64,000 nucleotides of DNA from Vibrio hangzhouensis (GTDB lineage Bacteria > Pseudomonadota > Gammaproteobacteria > Enterobacterales > Vibrionaceae). Shown here in pieces: positions 1-13,235 of this stretch (positions within the stretch are counted from its first letter, which is position 1; every line of letters starts with the position of its first letter). The translations under genes were made by a program, and so were the position numbers. The DNA lies in NCBI RefSeq assembly GCF_900107935.1, contig NZ_FNVG01000010.1:62001-126000 (forward strand), written 5' to 3'. The notes beneath the pieces are model-generated. The model searched no databases and had not been told where the DNA came from. It saw only the letters and a program-made list of their open reading frames with translations.

Positions 1-88
1 AGAGGACATTGCCGAACACTTTCAATGCCTTTTGTTTTTTGATCATCTCGTGATCGGGCATGAAACGTTTAATGAACTTTCTTGGCAT
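1..88 (-). CDS. DUF2062 family protein, N-terminal part (runs off the window start)
   Basis: Partial gene on the minus strand whose start codon is at 86-88; only the first 29 codons are in the window. The protein begins MPRKFIKRFMPD and continues HEMIKKQKALKVFG, the usual opening of DUF2062 proteins, small inner-membrane proteins of unknown function common in gammaproteobacteria. It is divergent from comEC with only 8 bp between the two start codons, so the promoter of each gene must lie in or near the coding sequence of the other. The identification rests on the N-terminal signature alone; the rest of the gene lies outside the window. Confidence 0.75.
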   Translation of the reverse strand, partial: MPRKFIKRFMPDHEMIKKQKALKVFGNVL

Positions 89-96
89 AGGGAAAC

Positions 97-2376
97 ATGA
101 CTCTCTTATCAGGCATTCTTGCACCACTTCTCTACACACTCATTATAGTCAGTGCGGTGTGGTGGCCAATAATGCCTCATTACTACTGGTTGATTCCTAC
201 ATCCTTGATGAGTTTAGCCTTAATAATAAAGCGCCAGTTGGTGATAGGGTTGGCGTTTACTGCAATGTCCGTGGCTTTAATACAAGGGAACCTATTGAAG
301 CACCAATCAGAAGTGCTTTACCGATTTGGAACCGATATTAACATAAAAGCACAGGTTGACAGCTATTTTAAAAAAATAAGTCACGGGTATGAGGTCGAGG
401 TGACCATTTTCTCAATCGATGAACTTGAACTGGACTATTTTGCTCGTCCAAAAGTCAAACTAAGGTTGCCAGTGGCGTTAGATATCGGGGCTGTCGTCAG
501 CGCCGAGGTTAAATTGTCTCCGGTATTTGGTGTACTAAATTATGTCGGTTTCGATAAGGAGAAATTTTACCTTTCCAAAGGGTTAGTTGGGGAGATTGCC
601 ATAAGTCCCAAAAGCCACTTCATAGTAGAGAGTCACAGCCATTGGCGTGCTCGACTCCACAATGCGGTGACCAGGCATACCTCAGGCAGTCATTATCGGG
701 GTTACTATCTGGCGCTCATTTTTGGCGACAGAAGCCAGTTAAAGCCCAATGACTGGCAAATGCTTAAACAGAGTGGTCTGTCCCACTTGATCGCCATCTC
801 GGGTTTACATATCGGGATGGTGTTTGTTGTCGGCTTTGTGTTAGTGCGTGCAATAGCGCAATGGGTCGGATGGTTGCTACCAAGGCGCTGGCGCCATTTA
901 TTAACATTACAACGTCATTGGTTGAGTGCTCTTGCAGGGCTAGCTTTGGCGTTGACCTATGCTGCATTAGGCAATTTTGCGGTGTCGACAGTGAGAGCTC
1001 TGGTGATGTTGATGGTGGTTTACGGGCTGTCTGTCTCCCAGAGGCGTTTACCGTCAATGCTGATAGTGTTAATTACAGCTTGTGTGGTGGTGACCGTTGT
1101 ACCTTTTTCGGCGGCCAGTAGCGGATTCTGGCTCTCGTTTCTGGCGGTAGTCTCTTTGATGATATCTGCTACGTTAACCCAGTCTTATTTTGGCATCAGG
1201 GCTATGCTCCTTACCCATCTGGCTTTGACTCTGTTATTTGTGCCGATTGTTCTCTACCTGTTTCAGGGGATAGCATCACTGACACCAATTTATAACTTGG
1301 TGTTTGTTCCCTGGTTTAGTTTTCTGGTTGTTCCGTTGTTGATGGCCGCAATGGTTTTTACTGCGTTAGGTTTACCTTGTGGATCTCTCTGGCGGCTGTT
1401 GGATACAGTCATGGTGCCCTTTGAAAATGCTATTAGTTTAGCGGACGCATTCTGGGTTGCACTGCCGGTCGATAATGCCATTTACGCTATTCCTTTGCTC
1501 ATCGCGCTGGCTCTCGGACAAGTTGTCGCAAAACAGTGGTGTTTCATCTTTCTTATAGTCACCGTCTTTGGCGTTCAGTTCAGGTCAGTCAGCCGTCCGT
1601 TCTCTGTTCACTTTCTCGATGTTGGTCATGGGCTATCAGTGGTGATACAACAAGGGCGGGAAGCGGTAGTGTACGATACCGGCCGGGCCCGCGAGCACTT
1701 CTCGATGGCCAGTGCAGTGGTGACACCCAACCTATATGGGTTTGGTATAGCGCATTTAGAGGGGCTTATCATCAGTCATGCCGATAACGATCACTCTGGT
1801 GGTGAGCAGGTAATGGTCGAGGATTGGCGGCCAAATTGGGTGCGTAAACCAGATAAGACTTTAGGTAGTGAACCTTGTATAAGAGGTCAAAAGTGGCGTT
1901 GGCGGAGCGTCACATTTGAAGCGCTCTGGCCGCCAAAGCCGGTTTCACGTGCCTATAATCCCCATTCTTGTGTCGTGTTGGCCACTTTTCACTGGAAAGG
2001 TGGTGAGGAAAGGGTGCTGTTAACTGGCGATATAGAAAAGATGAGTGAAATACTCATCAGTCGTCAACTCAAGCCTTATACGCTTTCGGTAATGAGCGTC
2101 CCCCATCATGGCAGTTCCACTTCTTCTTCTAAGTATTTACGGCAAGTACTGATTGCTGAGAACGCGGTAGCCTCTACCCAGTACCACTCAAGATGGAAAC
2201 TACCCAACCCCAAAGTGAAAGAGAGTTACCAGCAACAGGGTATTAATTGGTATGAGACCGGGAGGGATGGTGCGGTAAGTTTGCGCTTCATTGATGGAGA
2301 AATGACCGTTTCCACACTTAGAGCCCAGAACCTCGACCCATGGTATAGGCAGATGTTACGAAGCAGAGTAGAATGA
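97..2376 (+). CDS. comEC: ComEC/Rec2-type DNA uptake channel protein
   Basis: Inner-membrane channel that carries single-stranded transforming DNA into the cytoplasm during natural competence. The 759-residue length is normal. An N-terminal soluble domain (about 30-180) is followed by a many-helix Competence domain (about 200-510) containing SGLHIGM near 230, and by a C-terminal metallo-beta-lactamase-like domain with HADNDHSGG near 561-569 and VPHHGSS near 668. The ATG at 97 follows AGGGAAAC. The gene lies immediately upstream of msbA, the arrangement known from Escherichia coli (ycaI-msbA-lpxK) and Vibrio cholerae. Its role in uptake is established for the family; activity here is inferred. 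The window also carries tfoY, but the competence master regulator TfoX is a different paralogue. Confidence 0.93.
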   Translation: MTLLSGILAPLLYTLIIVSAVWWPIMPHYYWLIPTSLMSLALIIKRQLVIGLAFTAMSVALIQGNLLKHQSEVLYRFGTDINIKAQVDSYFKKISHGYEVEVTIFSIDELELDYFARPKVKLRLPVALDIGAVVSAEVKLSPVFGVLNYVGFDKEKFYLSKGLVGEIAISPKSHFIVESHSHWRARLHNAVTRHTSGSHYRGYYLALIFGDRSQLKPNDWQMLKQSGLSHLIAISGLHIGMVFVVGFVLVRAIAQWVGWLLPRRWRHLLTLQRHWLSALAGLALALTYAALGNFAVSTVRALVMLMVVYGLSVSQRRLPSMLIVLITACVVVTVVPFSAASSGFWLSFLAVVSLMISATLTQSYFGIRAMLLTHLALTLLFVPIVLYLFQGIASLTPIYNLVFVPWFSFLVVPLLMAAMVFTALGLPCGSLWRLLDTVMVPFENAISLADAFWVALPVDNAIYAIPLLIALALGQVVAKQWCFIFLIVTVFGVQFRSVSRPFSVHFLDVGHGLSVVIQQGREAVVYDTGRAREHFSMASAVVTPNLYGFGIAHLEGLIISHADNDHSGGEQVMVEDWRPNWVRKPDKTLGSEPCIRGQKWRWRSVTFEALWPPKPVSRAYNPHSCVVLATFHWKGGEERVLLTGDIEKMSEILISRQLKPYTLSVMSVPHHGSSTSSSKYLRQVLIAENAVASTQYHSRWKLPNPKVKESYQQQGINWYETGRDGAVSLRFIDGEMTVSTLRAQNLDPWYRQMLRSRVE

Positions 2377-2407
2377 CGCAATAGATAAAAGAAACTGAAC
2401 AATAATT

Positions 2408-4159
2408 ATGTCGCTAAATCAAGATGAAACGACGCTGCAGACCTTTAAGCGCCTATGGACTTATATTCGCGAGTATAAAAAAGGACTGGTCGTAGCCGTT
2501 ATTGCATTGGTCATCAATGCTGCCGCCGATACTTACATGCTGTCACTGCTTAAGCCACTTCTGGATGAAGGTTTCGGCGATGTGGAGTCTAATTTTCTAA
2601 AGATCCTTCCTCTTATTATTCTTGGGATGATGTTCATTCGGGGCACCAGTGGGTTTGTTTCAACTTACTGTTTGAGTTGGGTTTCTGGCAAGGTGGTCAT
2701 GGAGTTGAGACGAAAGCTGTTTCGTCACTTTATGCACATGCCTGTGGCTTTTTTTGATAAAGAGTCGACGGGTGGACTATTGTCTCGTATTACCTATGAT
2801 TCCGAGCAAGTAGCCGGGGCGACTAGCCGCTCACTGGTCAGTATTGTACGTGAAGGTGCCAGCATCATTGGCCTGTTGATTCTAATGTTCTGGAGCAGTT
2901 GGCAGTTGTCACTGGTGTTACTTGTTATCGCACCACTCGTTGCTTGGGCGATTAGCGTGGTTTCGAAGCGATTTCGAAAAATCTCGCGAAACATGCAGAC
3001 ATCCATGGGGCATATGACTACATCAGCGGAGCAGATGCTGAAAGGTCACAAGGTAGTTCTTAGCTATGGTGGTCAGCAGGTAGAAGGTGAGCGCTTTGAC
3101 CAGATGAGCAATCAGATGCGACAACAAACCATGAAAATGGTAGCGGCCTCAGCTATAGCGAACCCGGTTATTCAGATGATCGCCTCACTAGCGTTGGTTG
3201 CAGTGTTGTATCTGGCCAGTTTTGATGAGATCCGCAATCAACTGACAGCCGGTACCTTTACGGTTATCTTCTCGGCTATGTTTTCATTGATGCGTCCGCT
3301 TAAAGCTCTTACCGGGGTGACTGCTGAGTTCCAACGTGGTATGGCAGCAAGCCAGACCCTGTTTAGCTTGATGGACTTGGACACTGAGCGAGATACCGGT
3401 GCGGTTGAACTGAGCAAGGTAAAGGGTGATATCAGGGTTAACGACGTCACATTTACCTATGAGGGAACAGAAAAACCGGCTCTTCGCCATGTGAGTTTTG
3501 ACCTGCCCGCAGGTAAGACTCTGGCCCTTGTAGGGCGCTCTGGTTCCGGTAAAAGTACCATCGCGAATTTGTTTACCCGTTTCTATGACCTGGACAGCGG
3601 TAGTATCGAACTGGATGGTCACAAGATTGACGACATTAAACTAAAGAATTTGCGTAAACATTTTGCTCTCGTTTCTCAGAACGTGCACCTGTTTAACGAC
3701 ACTATTGCAAATAACATTGCCTATGCTGCCGAAGGTGAATATAGCCGTGAGCAAATAGAGCACGCGGCGAAACTGGCACATGCAATGGAGTTCATTGAAG
3801 GTATGGAAGAGGGGCTTGATACCGTCATCGGAGAAAATGGTGCAAGTTTGTCAGGTGGACAGCGACAGCGTGTTGCAATCGCCCGGGCGCTGTTACGCGA
3901 TGCACCGGTTTTGATTCTGGATGAGGCAACGTCTGCTTTGGATACTGAATCGGAAAGAGCGATTCAATCGGCTCTTGATGAACTTCAGAAAGACAAAACA
4001 GTGCTGGTGATCGCGCATCGTCTTTCAACCATTGAACAAGCTGATGAGATCCTGGTGGTCGACGATGGTGAGATCATTGAACGAGGCGATCATCAATCCT
4101 TGCTGGAGCACAAAGGAGCGTATGCTCAGCTTCATAAAATCCAGTTTGGTGATCACTAG
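2408..4159 (+). CDS. msbA: Lipid A export ATP-binding/permease protein MsbA
   Basis: Homodimeric ABC exporter that flips lipid A-core from the inner to the outer leaflet of the inner membrane. The 583 residues have the standard layout: a six-helix transmembrane domain (about 20-320) and a nucleotide-binding domain with Walker [10 protein letters not shown] (about 376-384), signature LSGGQRQR (about 480) and Walker B LILDEATS (about 501-508). The gene starts 31 bp after comEC, and its TAG stop shares one base with the GTG start of lpxK, which indicates co-transcription and translational coupling with the next step of lipid A synthesis. Length, motifs and neighbour make the call secure. Confidence 0.97.
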   Translation: MSLNQDETTLQTFKRLWTYIREYKKGLVVAVIALVINAAADTYMLSLLKPLLDEGFGDVESNFLKILPLIILGMMFIRGTSGFVSTYCLSWVSGKVVMELRRKLFRHFMHMPVAFFDKESTGGLLSRITYDSEQVAGATSRSLVSIVREGASIIGLLILMFWSSWQLSLVLLVIAPLVAWAISVVSKRFRKISRNMQTSMGHMTTSAEQMLKGHKVVLSYGGQQVEGERFDQMSNQMRQQTMKMVAASAIANPVIQMIASLALVAVLYLASFDEIRNQLTAGTFTVIFSAMFSLMRPLKALTGVTAEFQRGMAASQTLFSLMDLDTERDTGAVELSKVKGDIRVNDVTFTYEGTEKPALRHVSFDLPAGKTLALVGRSGSGKSTIANLFTRFYDLDSGSIELDGHKIDDIKLKNLRKHFALVSQNVHLFNDTIANNIAYAAEGEYSREQIEHAAKLAHAMEFIEGMEEGLDTVIGENGASLSGGQRQRVAIARALLRDAPVLILDEATSALDTESERAIQSALDELQKDKTVLVIAHRLSTIEQADEILVVDDGEIIERGDHQSLLEHKGAYAQLHKIQFGDH

Positions 4160-5169
4160 TGATCGACAAACTCTGGTTCAACCGCCATCCTCTTTACTAC
4201 TTTCTGTGGCCACTTTTGTGGCCACTGAGCCTCGTCTATCGAACCATTGCGAAAAATCGCAGAGCGGCCTATTGCTCGGGGGCAAAACCAAGCTATCAGG
4301 CTAATGTTCCAGTTATTGTCGTGGGAAACATAACGGCAGGTGGAAACGGAAAAACGCCCATGGTGATTTGGCTGGTGGAGCGATTGAAACAGCAGGGGCT
4401 AAAGCCTGGTGTGGTTTCCCGGGGCTACGGTGGCAAGGCAGAGCAATATCCGCTGCTGGTTACCGCCGAAACCTCAACTAAGTGCTGTGGTGATGAGCCT
4501 AAGCTCATCTTCGAGCGCACTCGAGTACCGGTGTGCGTTGATCCTGTTCGATCAAATGCAGTTAAAAAGCTGGAGTCAATGAATGTGGATGTAATCATCA
4601 CTGACGATGGATTACAGCATTATAAGTTATCGCGTGCATTTGAAATTGTTGTTGTTGATGGTACACGGAGATTTGGCAATGGGCATTCTATCCCGCTGGG
4701 CCCGTTACGAGAACCCGTGTCACGCCTGAAGGACGTTGATTTAATCGTCGTGAATGGCGGGGAAACGGTCAGCTCTGATGAGAAAAAGTTCGAGCTACAA
4801 CCAGATAATGCTGTCAATTTGCAAACCGGTGAGCAAATGCCCGTTACTGAATTAGGGAAGCTGGCTGCGTTCGCAGGTATTGGTCACCCGCCACGGTTTT
4901 TTAACACGTTACGCAAACTAGGTGCTGACCTTGCTGTCGAGCAAGGTTTCGCCGATCATAAAGATTTTGAACCCTCGCAATTGTTCGCTTTGGGTCAGGG
5001 CGTCGATAATGTCCTAATGACCGAAAAAGATGCGGTAAAATGCCGAACTTTTGCTAAAGATAATTGGTGGTATTTGCCTGTTTCAGCTCAATTTACTCAA
5101 CAGGACAGCGGGCAAATACTCGAAAAAATAAACAAGGTAATAGAAAGTTATGGATCACAGACTTCTTGA
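4159..5169 (+). CDS. lpxK: Tetraacyldisaccharide 4'-kinase LpxK
   Basis: Membrane-associated kinase that phosphorylates the 4' position of the lipid A disaccharide to give lipid IVA. The 336-residue protein has an N-terminal hydrophobic segment ([16 protein letters not shown]) and a P-loop, [10 protein letters not shown], at about 58-67, followed by the ITDDGLQHY motif characteristic of LpxK. The start is GTG, overlapping the msbA stop by one base, so translation is probably coupled. The 3' end overlaps the following small Trm112-like gene by 20 bp. The set msbA-lpxK-ycaR-kdsB is conserved in enterobacteria and vibrios. Confidence 0.96.
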   Translation: MIDKLWFNRHPLYYFLWPLLWPLSLVYRTIAKNRRAAYCSGAKPSYQANVPVIVVGNITAGGNGKTPMVIWLVERLKQQGLKPGVVSRGYGGKAEQYPLLVTAETSTKCCGDEPKLIFERTRVPVCVDPVRSNAVKKLESMNVDVIITDDGLQHYKLSRAFEIVVVDGTRRFGNGHSIPLGPLREPVSRLKDVDLIVVNGGETVSSDEKKFELQPDNAVNLQTGEQMPVTELGKLAAFAGIGHPPRFFNTLRKLGADLAVEQGFADHKDFEPSQLFALGQGVDNVLMTEKDAVKCRTFAKDNWWYLPVSAQFTQQDSGQILEKINKVIESYGSQTS

Positions 5170-5329
5170 AATCGTGGCATGCCCGGTATGCAAAGGAAAA
5201 CTGACGTTTGACAAAGACAAGCAGGAACTTATTTGTAAGCTGGACAGGCTTGCTTACCCGATCAAAGAAGGGATACCTGTGTTGCTTGAGCCAGAAGCGA
5301 GACAGATGAGCATGGAAGAGGGGCGCTAA
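5150..5329 (+). CDS. Trm112-like (YcaR family) small zinc-ribbon protein
   Basis: A 59-residue gene. The protein starts [18 protein letters not shown], then has a single later Cys (LICK) and the conserved [16 protein letters not shown] tail typical of the Trm112/YcaR family. Related eukaryotic and archaeal proteins are activators of methyltransferases; the role of the bacterial protein in the lpxK-kdsB cluster is not settled. The ATG at 5150 lies inside the end of lpxK (20-bp overlap) and the TAA shares its last base with the kdsB ATG, so it is embedded in a translationally coupled operon. Only three of the four expected ribbon cysteines are visible (CPVC plus one), as in many bacterial members. 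Confidence 0.9.
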   Translation: MDHRLLEIVACPVCKGKLTFDKDKQELICKLDRLAYPIKEGIPVLLEPEARQMSMEEGR

Positions 5330-6084
5330 TGTCGTTTACAGTGATCATTCCGGCCAGGTATGAGTCGTCTCGACTACCCGGGAAACCATTGGCTGATATT
5401 GGCGGTATGCCAATGATTCAGCATGTGTATGAGCGTTCACTGCAGTCTGGAGCAGAACGCGTTATCGTCGCGACTGATGATTCTAGAGTCGAGCGGGCTG
5501 TTCAGGCCTTTGGTGGTGAAGTGTGTATGACTTCTGCTCAGCATGAGTCAGGTACTGAGCGTCTGGCCGAAGTGGTTGAGCAAATGAACATCGACCCTCA
5601 ACACATAGTGGTAAACGTGCAGGGAGATGAACCGCTTATTCCAACCAGCATTATTGCTCAGGTAGCGGGTAATCTCGAAGACAGCACAGCACCCATGGCG
5701 ACGTTGGGTGTGCAGATCGAAAACGAAGCAGAGACCTTTAATCCCAATGCGGTGAAGGTTGTGACCGATGAACAAGGGTATGCCTTGTATTTTAGTCGTG
5801 CCACAATCCCATGGGACAGGGACGCATACGCGCTCGAACCAAAGAAGAAGTCTTCAAGCCCATTGCTACGCCATATCGGAATTTATGCCTATCGTGCAGG
5901 CTTTATAAAGACCTATGTTGAATGGGCTCCCAGCGCTCTGGAAAAGATCGAATGTCTGGAGCAGTTGCGTGTACTTTGGTATGGCGAGAAGATCCATGTA
6001 GCGGTGGCTCAGGAAGCTCCGCCTGCGGGTGTCGATACACCTGAGGATCTTGAACATGTACGCAGATTGGTCGCCTCTCAATAG
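5329..6084 (+). CDS. kdsB: 3-deoxy-manno-octulosonate cytidylyltransferase (CMP-Kdo synthetase)
   Basis: Activates Kdo with CTP to give CMP-Kdo, the donor used to build the lipopolysaccharide inner core; cytoplasmic. The 251 residues begin with the nucleotidyltransferase signature [16 protein letters not shown] and contain [10 protein letters not shown] (about 98-107) and [15 protein letters not shown], all diagnostic of KdsB. The ATG at 5329 overlaps the stop of the preceding Trm112-like gene by one base. It is the last gene of the msbA-lpxK set. No hairpin terminator is visible before the convergent rluE, whose stop lies only 14 bp away, so read-through antisense to rluE is possible. Confidence 0.97.
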   Translation: MSFTVIIPARYESSRLPGKPLADIGGMPMIQHVYERSLQSGAERVIVATDDSRVERAVQAFGGEVCMTSAQHESGTERLAEVVEQMNIDPQHIVVNVQGDEPLIPTSIIAQVAGNLEDSTAPMATLGVQIENEAETFNPNAVKVVTDEQGYALYFSRATIPWDRDAYALEPKKKSSSPLLRHIGIYAYRAGFIKTYVEWAPSALEKIECLEQLRVLWYGEKIHVAVAQEAPPAGVDTPEDLEHVRRLVASQ

Positions 6085-6098
6085 AAACGACCTCATCA

Positions 6099-6821
6099 TT
6101 ATTTGCTCAAGGCCGGGTGATTGGATGGTAACTCAACCCATTCACCTGGCTGAAGTCCGTTGAGCTCAAACTGTCCCATCGATACACGTATTAGCCTTAA
6201 TGTTGGAAAACCAATATTCGCGGTCATGCGCCGTACTTGTCTGTTTCGTCCTTCAATAATCGTAATGCTTATCCAGGTAGTGGGGATATTAGCTCGAAAG
6301 CGCACCGGAGGCGTTCTTTCCCAAACATCGGGTTGTTCTATACGCTCTACGCGCGCAGGTAGCGTTGGGCCGTCTTTGAGCGTGACACCGTGACGCAGTT
6401 TGTTTAAATCCTCTTCCGTCGGGACTCCGTCTACCTGAACCCAATAGGTCTTTTCAGATTTTGATTTCGGTTGCGTTAACCGAGCCTGCAAGATGCCGTC
6501 ATTAGTCAGAACCATCAACCCTTCACTGTCCCTATCCAGTCTGCCAGCGGCATACACATCCTTCACGGAAATGAAGTCCGCCAGGGTGTTGCGGCCTTCG
6601 CCATCGGTAAACTGGCTAAGTGTATCGTAAGGTTTATTGAATAATATTACTTTGCGCTCAGAAACAGATAGTCGTTTCTTATCGGGTTTAGAACCGGTAG
6701 CTGAATGGCGTTTGTTGGGGCGCTTTTTAATCCGGCCCCCTTGGTTCGACTCTTGTTTGAAACGAGCTCCCGGCGCGCGTTTGCGGCCCTTTGGTTTTCC
6801 CGCCGCTGTTTTAATCGTCAT
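6099..6821 (-). CDS. rluE: 23S rRNA pseudouridine(2457) synthase RluE
   Basis: RsuA/RluB-E-type pseudouridine synthase that in E. coli isomerises U2457 of 23S rRNA. The 240 residues have a basic, lysine- and arginine-rich N-terminal extension (about 1-55) and a catalytic domain beginning [15 protein letters not shown]; the catalytic Asp is D96 in [11 protein letters not shown]. The C-terminal [23 protein letters not shown] block matches the RluE subgroup better than RluB or RsuA. There is no S4 domain, as expected for RluE. It is convergent with kdsB and divergent from icd. Confidence 0.92.
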   Translation of the reverse strand: MTIKTAAGKPKGRKRAPGARFKQESNQGGRIKKRPNKRHSATGSKPDKKRLSVSERKVILFNKPYDTLSQFTDGEGRNTLADFISVKDVYAAGRLDRDSEGLMVLTNDGILQARLTQPKSKSEKTYWVQVDGVPTEEDLNKLRHGVTLKDGPTLPARVERIEQPDVWERTPPVRFRANIPTTWISITIIEGRNRQVRRMTANIGFPTLRLIRVSMGQFELNGLQPGEWVELPSNHPALSK

Positions 6822-9357
<2,536 letters not shown>

Positions 9358-9380
9358 CAGCACGTCACTCATCAAGCATT

Positions 9381-9410
9381 AAAAAAACCACCGAAAGGTG
9401 GTTTTTTTTT
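9381..9410. terminator. Bidirectional terminator between icd and cspD
   Basis: AACCACC-GAAA-GGTGGTT stem-loop with a GAAA tetraloop, preceded by a run of A and followed by a run of T, so it can work for icd (plus) and cspD (minus). Confidence 0.9.
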
Positions 9411-9447
9411 GTGGTCGTGTCTTCTGTGTGAGTCGTTGACGGTAGAA

Positions 9448-9669
9448 CTACTTCGCTAAGTCACCTTCAACAGGGGTAACTTCGCTCGCGTGAAAGCCCT
9501 TTGGCCCTTCTTCTACTTCGTAGTTTACTTGTTGTCCTGCTTTCAGTGTACGGTACCCATCCATCTTGATTGTGGAGTAGTGGGCAAAAATGTCACCATC
9601 TTCGCCTTCCGGGCAAATAAAACCAAATCCTTTGGCGTTGTTAAACCATTTTACTGTACCTGTAGCCAT
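9448..9669 (-). CDS. cspD: Cold-shock-like protein CspD
   Basis: A 73-residue single cold-shock domain protein that binds single-stranded nucleic acid. It contains KGFGFI (RNP1) and DIFAHYS (RNP2) and begins MATGTVKWFNNAK. The ATG at 9669 is preferred to one three codons upstream because the family starts MxxGTVKWF and a GAGGGA ribosome site lies at a suitable distance. In E. coli, CspD inhibits replication in stationary phase and its gene is likewise divergent from clpS-clpA, which supports the name. A long leader with strong hairpins lies upstream (see 9670-10226). Confidence 0.92.
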   Translation of the reverse strand: MATGTVKWFNNAKGFGFICPEGEDGDIFAHYSTIKMDGYRTLKAGQQVNYEVEEGPKGFHASEVTPVEGDLAK

Positions 9670-10226
9670 GCTATACATCCCTCATGCATTTTGTTACTGA
9701 AGTCGTTTCGAAGACACTGACCTGTTGCTGCAAATTCTTCTTCACGGTGACTAAATTCTCCAATGACAACGCATGTTGTCCCCAGTACGGAATCCGTATT
9801 GAGTTGGGGTAAATTGCGTCAGGTTATTCTTACTAAGCGAGGAATACCGATGCAAAAGTTGTTAAATTTTAGTCACTAATTAACCACTGTAGTCAAACAT
9901 TGGGCGTAGTCAATAGGAAAGTCGTATAAATAACTACATATTCTATACATATGCGCTTTGGTTTTAACAAAAGTGTAAAATGATACTTCTGTTTGCACCG
10001 GCTTCATGTATTCTAACTAGTAGGGAGGCGAAAGTTTTTCAAACGTGGCTCATATGTGATACACACTAATAGCATTGTTTTGTTTGCAGCGATACAATTG
10101 GTGCATTAGTCTCTTTTATTAGAGATGTTTTTCGAGTGTTGATATGGGGTTAATCTGGGCTGCAAGATTGGCAACATAACTTACACAGTGTTTTGAAATG
10201 TAAAGAAAACTCTCAAACATTTGGCC
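9670..10226. promoter_or_regulatory. cspD-clpS divergent intergenic region with tandem hairpins
   Basis: A 557-bp region with no convincing gene. Two adjacent stem-loops lie at 9765-9780 (GACAAC-GCAT-GTTGTC, perfect 6 bp) and 9780-9809 (outer CCCCA/TGGGG, inner TACGG-AAT-CCGTA). They fall where the 5' leader of cspD would be, about 100 nt upstream of its start. The remainder is AT-rich and must carry the clpS-clpA promoter; I cannot assign -35/-10 boxes with confidence. Confidence 0.5.
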
Positions 10227-10547
10227 ATGAGTAAAAATTTTGAATGGGTGACTCCAGACTCAGACTTACTGGAGAAAGAAAAAACTAAGGTTGAGCCGCC
10301 GGCAATGTACAACGTTATCCTCAATAACGATGACTATACGCCGATGGACTTTGTAGTAGAAATCTTGGAACGCTTTTTTTCACTCAACGAAGATAAAGCG
10401 ACTCAAGTGATGTTAGCGGTACACTATGAGGGGAAAGCCATCTGTGGTACCTACACATCTGAAGTCGCGGAAACGAAAGTTGCTCAAGTGACCATGTATT
10501 CAAGGGAACATGAACACCCACTATTGTGTACCATGGAAAAAGCCTAA
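10227..10547 (+). CDS. clpS: ATP-dependent Clp protease adaptor ClpS
   Basis: N-recognin: binds proteins with N-terminal Leu, Phe, Tyr or Trp and passes them to ClpAP. The 106-residue protein has a short flexible N-terminal tail, then [20 protein letters not shown], whose NNDDYTPM segment is the ClpS signature, and the ligand-pocket region [17 protein letters not shown]. The ATG at 10227 (MSKNFEW) is preferred to an in-frame TTG two codons upstream. It lies 41 bp before clpA on the same strand, as in most proteobacteria. Confidence 0.96.
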   Translation: MSKNFEWVTPDSDLLEKEKTKVEPPAMYNVILNNDDYTPMDFVVEILERFFSLNEDKATQVMLAVHYEGKAICGTYTSEVAETKVAQVTMYSREHEHPLLCTMEKA

Positions 10548-10588
10548 TTTTCGCATGGATGACGTTTGTCATTCCTTAGGAGGTACTT

Positions 10589-12871
10589 ATGCTTAACAAA
10601 GAATTAGAATCGAGTCTGAATGGTGCATTTGCTCGTGCCCGTGATAAAAGACATGAATTCATGACCGTAGAGCATCTCCTTTTAGCTTTGTTGGAAAATG
10701 ACTCGGCTAAAGAGGCCTTAACCGCTTGTAACGCAAACCTCGAGAATTTGCGCAACGAGTTGGACACGTTTATCGATCAAACCACGCCCCTTATTCCCGA
10801 AAGTGACGACACCAGAGAAACTCAGCCTACCTTGAGCTTCCAGCGTGTCCTTCAACGCGCTGTCTTTCATGTTCAGTCTTCTGGGCGCAGTGAAGTCACG
10901 GGTGCCAATGTTTTAGTGGCAATTTTCAGCGAACAAGAGTCTCATGCAGCTTACTTGTTGAAGAAAAATGATATTAGTCGCCTCGATATCGTTAACTTTA
11001 TTTCCCATGGCATTACTAAAAACGCCGGCCCTTCTGGAGATGAACCATCGAGTGGCTCATTAGGTGGCAGTAGTGAGAACATTGAGGAAGCCAATGGTGA
11101 AGACCGTTTGGAAAGTTTTGCTACTAACCTGAACCTGGTAGCGAAAGCTGGCAATATCGATCCGTTAATTGGCCGAGATAAAGAGCTGGAGCGCACGATT
11201 CAGGTGTTATGTCGTCGCCGTAAGAACAACCCATTGTTAGTGGGTGAGGCTGGCGTAGGCAAAACTGCTATTGCTGAAGGTCTGGCTTGGAGAATTGTTG
11301 AAGGTCAGGTGCCTGAGGTTATCAAAGACAGTGTGATTTACTCACTGGATATCGGCTCCCTGTTGGCGGGGACGAAATATCGTGGTGACTTTGAGAAGCG
11401 CTTCAAGGCGATTCTGAAGCAGCTTGAAAAAGAAGACGATGCCATTTTGTTCATCGACGAAATCCACACCATTATCGGTGCCGGGGCGGCGTCGGGCGGA
11501 CAAGTGGACGCGGCGAACCTGATTAAACCACTGTTAAGTAGTGGAAAACTGCGTTGTATTGGCTCAACGACTTATCAGGAGTACAGCAACATCTTTGATA
11601 AAGAGCGTGCATTGTCTCGTCGATTCCAGAAAATCGACGTTGTCGAGCCGTCTCTTGATGATACAACTAAGATCCTGATGGGGCTCAAACCAAAATATGA
11701 AGAGCACCATGAGGTACGGTACACCAATAAGGCGTTACGTGCTGCGGTAGAACTTTCTGCCAAATATATTAATGAGCGCCACTTACCTGACAAAGCGATT
11801 GATGTTATCGACGAAGCCGGTGCGAGAAGCCGCCTGGTCCCTGCTAGTCGACGCAAAAAGACTGTCGGTGTGGCGGACATCGAAGCCATGGTGGCGAAAA
11901 TGGCACGTATTCCGGAGAAGTCGGTGTCATCGTCTGATAAAGACATTCTGCAAAATCTTGATGACAAGATGAAGATGTTGGTATTTGGTCAGGACGATGC
12001 AATCGATGTGCTGTGTGAAGCGATCAAGATGACCCGTGCCGGATTAGGTAATGAAGACAAACCAGTGGGTTCATTCCTGTTTGCAGGCCCGACTGGTGTG
12101 GGTAAAACGGAAGTGACGGTACAGCTGTCCAAGCTGCTTGGTATTGAATTGCTTCGCTTTGACATGTCAGAGTACGGAGAGCGACATTCGGTAAGCCGAT
12201 TGATCGGTGCACCTCCGGGCTATGTGGGTTACGATCAGGGCGGCTTACTGACTGACGCGGTAATTAAACATCCCCACTCAGTCGTGCTTCTGGACGAAAT
12301 CGAAAAAGCTCACCCAGATATCTTCAACTTGCTGTTGCAGGTGATGGATAACGGTACGCTGACAGACAATAACGGTCGTAAAGCCGATTTCCGTAATGTT
12401 ATCTTAGTGATGACCAGTAATGCGGGTGTGGCTGAAACGGAGAAGAAATCCATTGGTCTTATCCAGCAGGATCACAAGCCGGATGCTATGGGGGCCATTA
12501 AACGCGTGTTTACCCCTGAGTTCCGTAACCGTCTGGATGGCATCATTTGGTTTAACAGCTTGGATGATCGTGTGATTCATCAGGTGGTCGACAAGTTTAT
12601 CGTCGAACTTCAGGCTCAGCTGGATTCAAGAGGCGTTTCACTGGAAGTCTCTGATGAAGCTCGTGACTGGCTTGCCGTTAAAGGCTATGACAAAACCATG
12701 GGTGCAAGACCAATGGGGCGTGTGATTCAGGACAAACTGAAGAAACCGCTGGCAAACGAGTTGCTATTTGGATCCCTAGTTGATGGCGGGACAGTGAAAG
12801 TCACGTTGGATAACGATGATCTGGTCTTCGAGTATATGGGCTCGAAGGAAGAGGCCGAAGCTCATCATTGA
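10589..12871 (+). CDS. clpA: ATP-dependent Clp protease ATP-binding subunit ClpA
   Basis: Hexameric AAA+ unfoldase that feeds substrates into ClpP, including N-degron substrates delivered by ClpS. The 760 residues comprise a double Clp_N domain (about 1-145), AAA1 with Walker [10 protein letters not shown] (about 220) and FIDEIH, and AAA2 with Walker [10 protein letters not shown] (about 501) and LLDEIEKAH. The ClpP-docking loop motif IGL is present in KKSIGLIQQ, and there is no ClpB-type middle domain. A strong AGGAGG precedes the ATG at 10589. The operon is closed by a perfect hairpin at 12886-12914. Confidence 0.97.
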   Translation: MLNKELESSLNGAFARARDKRHEFMTVEHLLLALLENDSAKEALTACNANLENLRNELDTFIDQTTPLIPESDDTRETQPTLSFQRVLQRAVFHVQSSGRSEVTGANVLVAIFSEQESHAAYLLKKNDISRLDIVNFISHGITKNAGPSGDEPSSGSLGGSSENIEEANGEDRLESFATNLNLVAKAGNIDPLIGRDKELERTIQVLCRRRKNNPLLVGEAGVGKTAIAEGLAWRIVEGQVPEVIKDSVIYSLDIGSLLAGTKYRGDFEKRFKAILKQLEKEDDAILFIDEIHTIIGAGAASGGQVDAANLIKPLLSSGKLRCIGSTTYQEYSNIFDKERALSRRFQKIDVVEPSLDDTTKILMGLKPKYEEHHEVRYTNKALRAAVELSAKYINERHLPDKAIDVIDEAGARSRLVPASRRKKTVGVADIEAMVAKMARIPEKSVSSSDKDILQNLDDKMKMLVFGQDDAIDVLCEAIKMTRAGLGNEDKPVGSFLFAGPTGVGKTEVTVQLSKLLGIELLRFDMSEYGERHSVSRLIGAPPGYVGYDQGGLLTDAVIKHPHSVVLLDEIEKAHPDIFNLLLQVMDNGTLTDNNGRKADFRNVILVMTSNAGVAETEKKSIGLIQQDHKPDAMGAIKRVFTPEFRNRLDGIIWFNSLDDRVIHQVVDKFIVELQAQLDSRGVSLEVSDEARDWLAVKGYDKTMGARPMGRVIQDKLKKPLANELLFGSLVDGGTVKVTLDNDDLVFEYMGSKEEAEAHH

Positions 12872-12885
12872 TAAGCGCAGTAAAC

Positions 12886-12914
12886 AAAAAACGGAGCCTA
12901 GGCTCCGTTTTTTT
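12886..12914. terminator. Bidirectional terminator between clpA and infA
   Basis: AAAAACGGAGCC followed by its exact complement GGCTCCGTTTTT with almost no loop beyond the central CCTAGG; A-run on one side and T-run on the other, so usable by clpA and infA. Confidence 0.9.
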
Positions 12915-12935
12915 GTGTTCGGTTAAACTTAAAGA

Positions 12936-13154
<219 letters not shown>

Positions 13155-13235
13155 TTAATCCTCTTTCGAAATGTGGCGTTTTTATCGGCAGGCATTGTGC
13201 CGATAAAATCTTTATATGTAAAGTTGCGCTGTATT

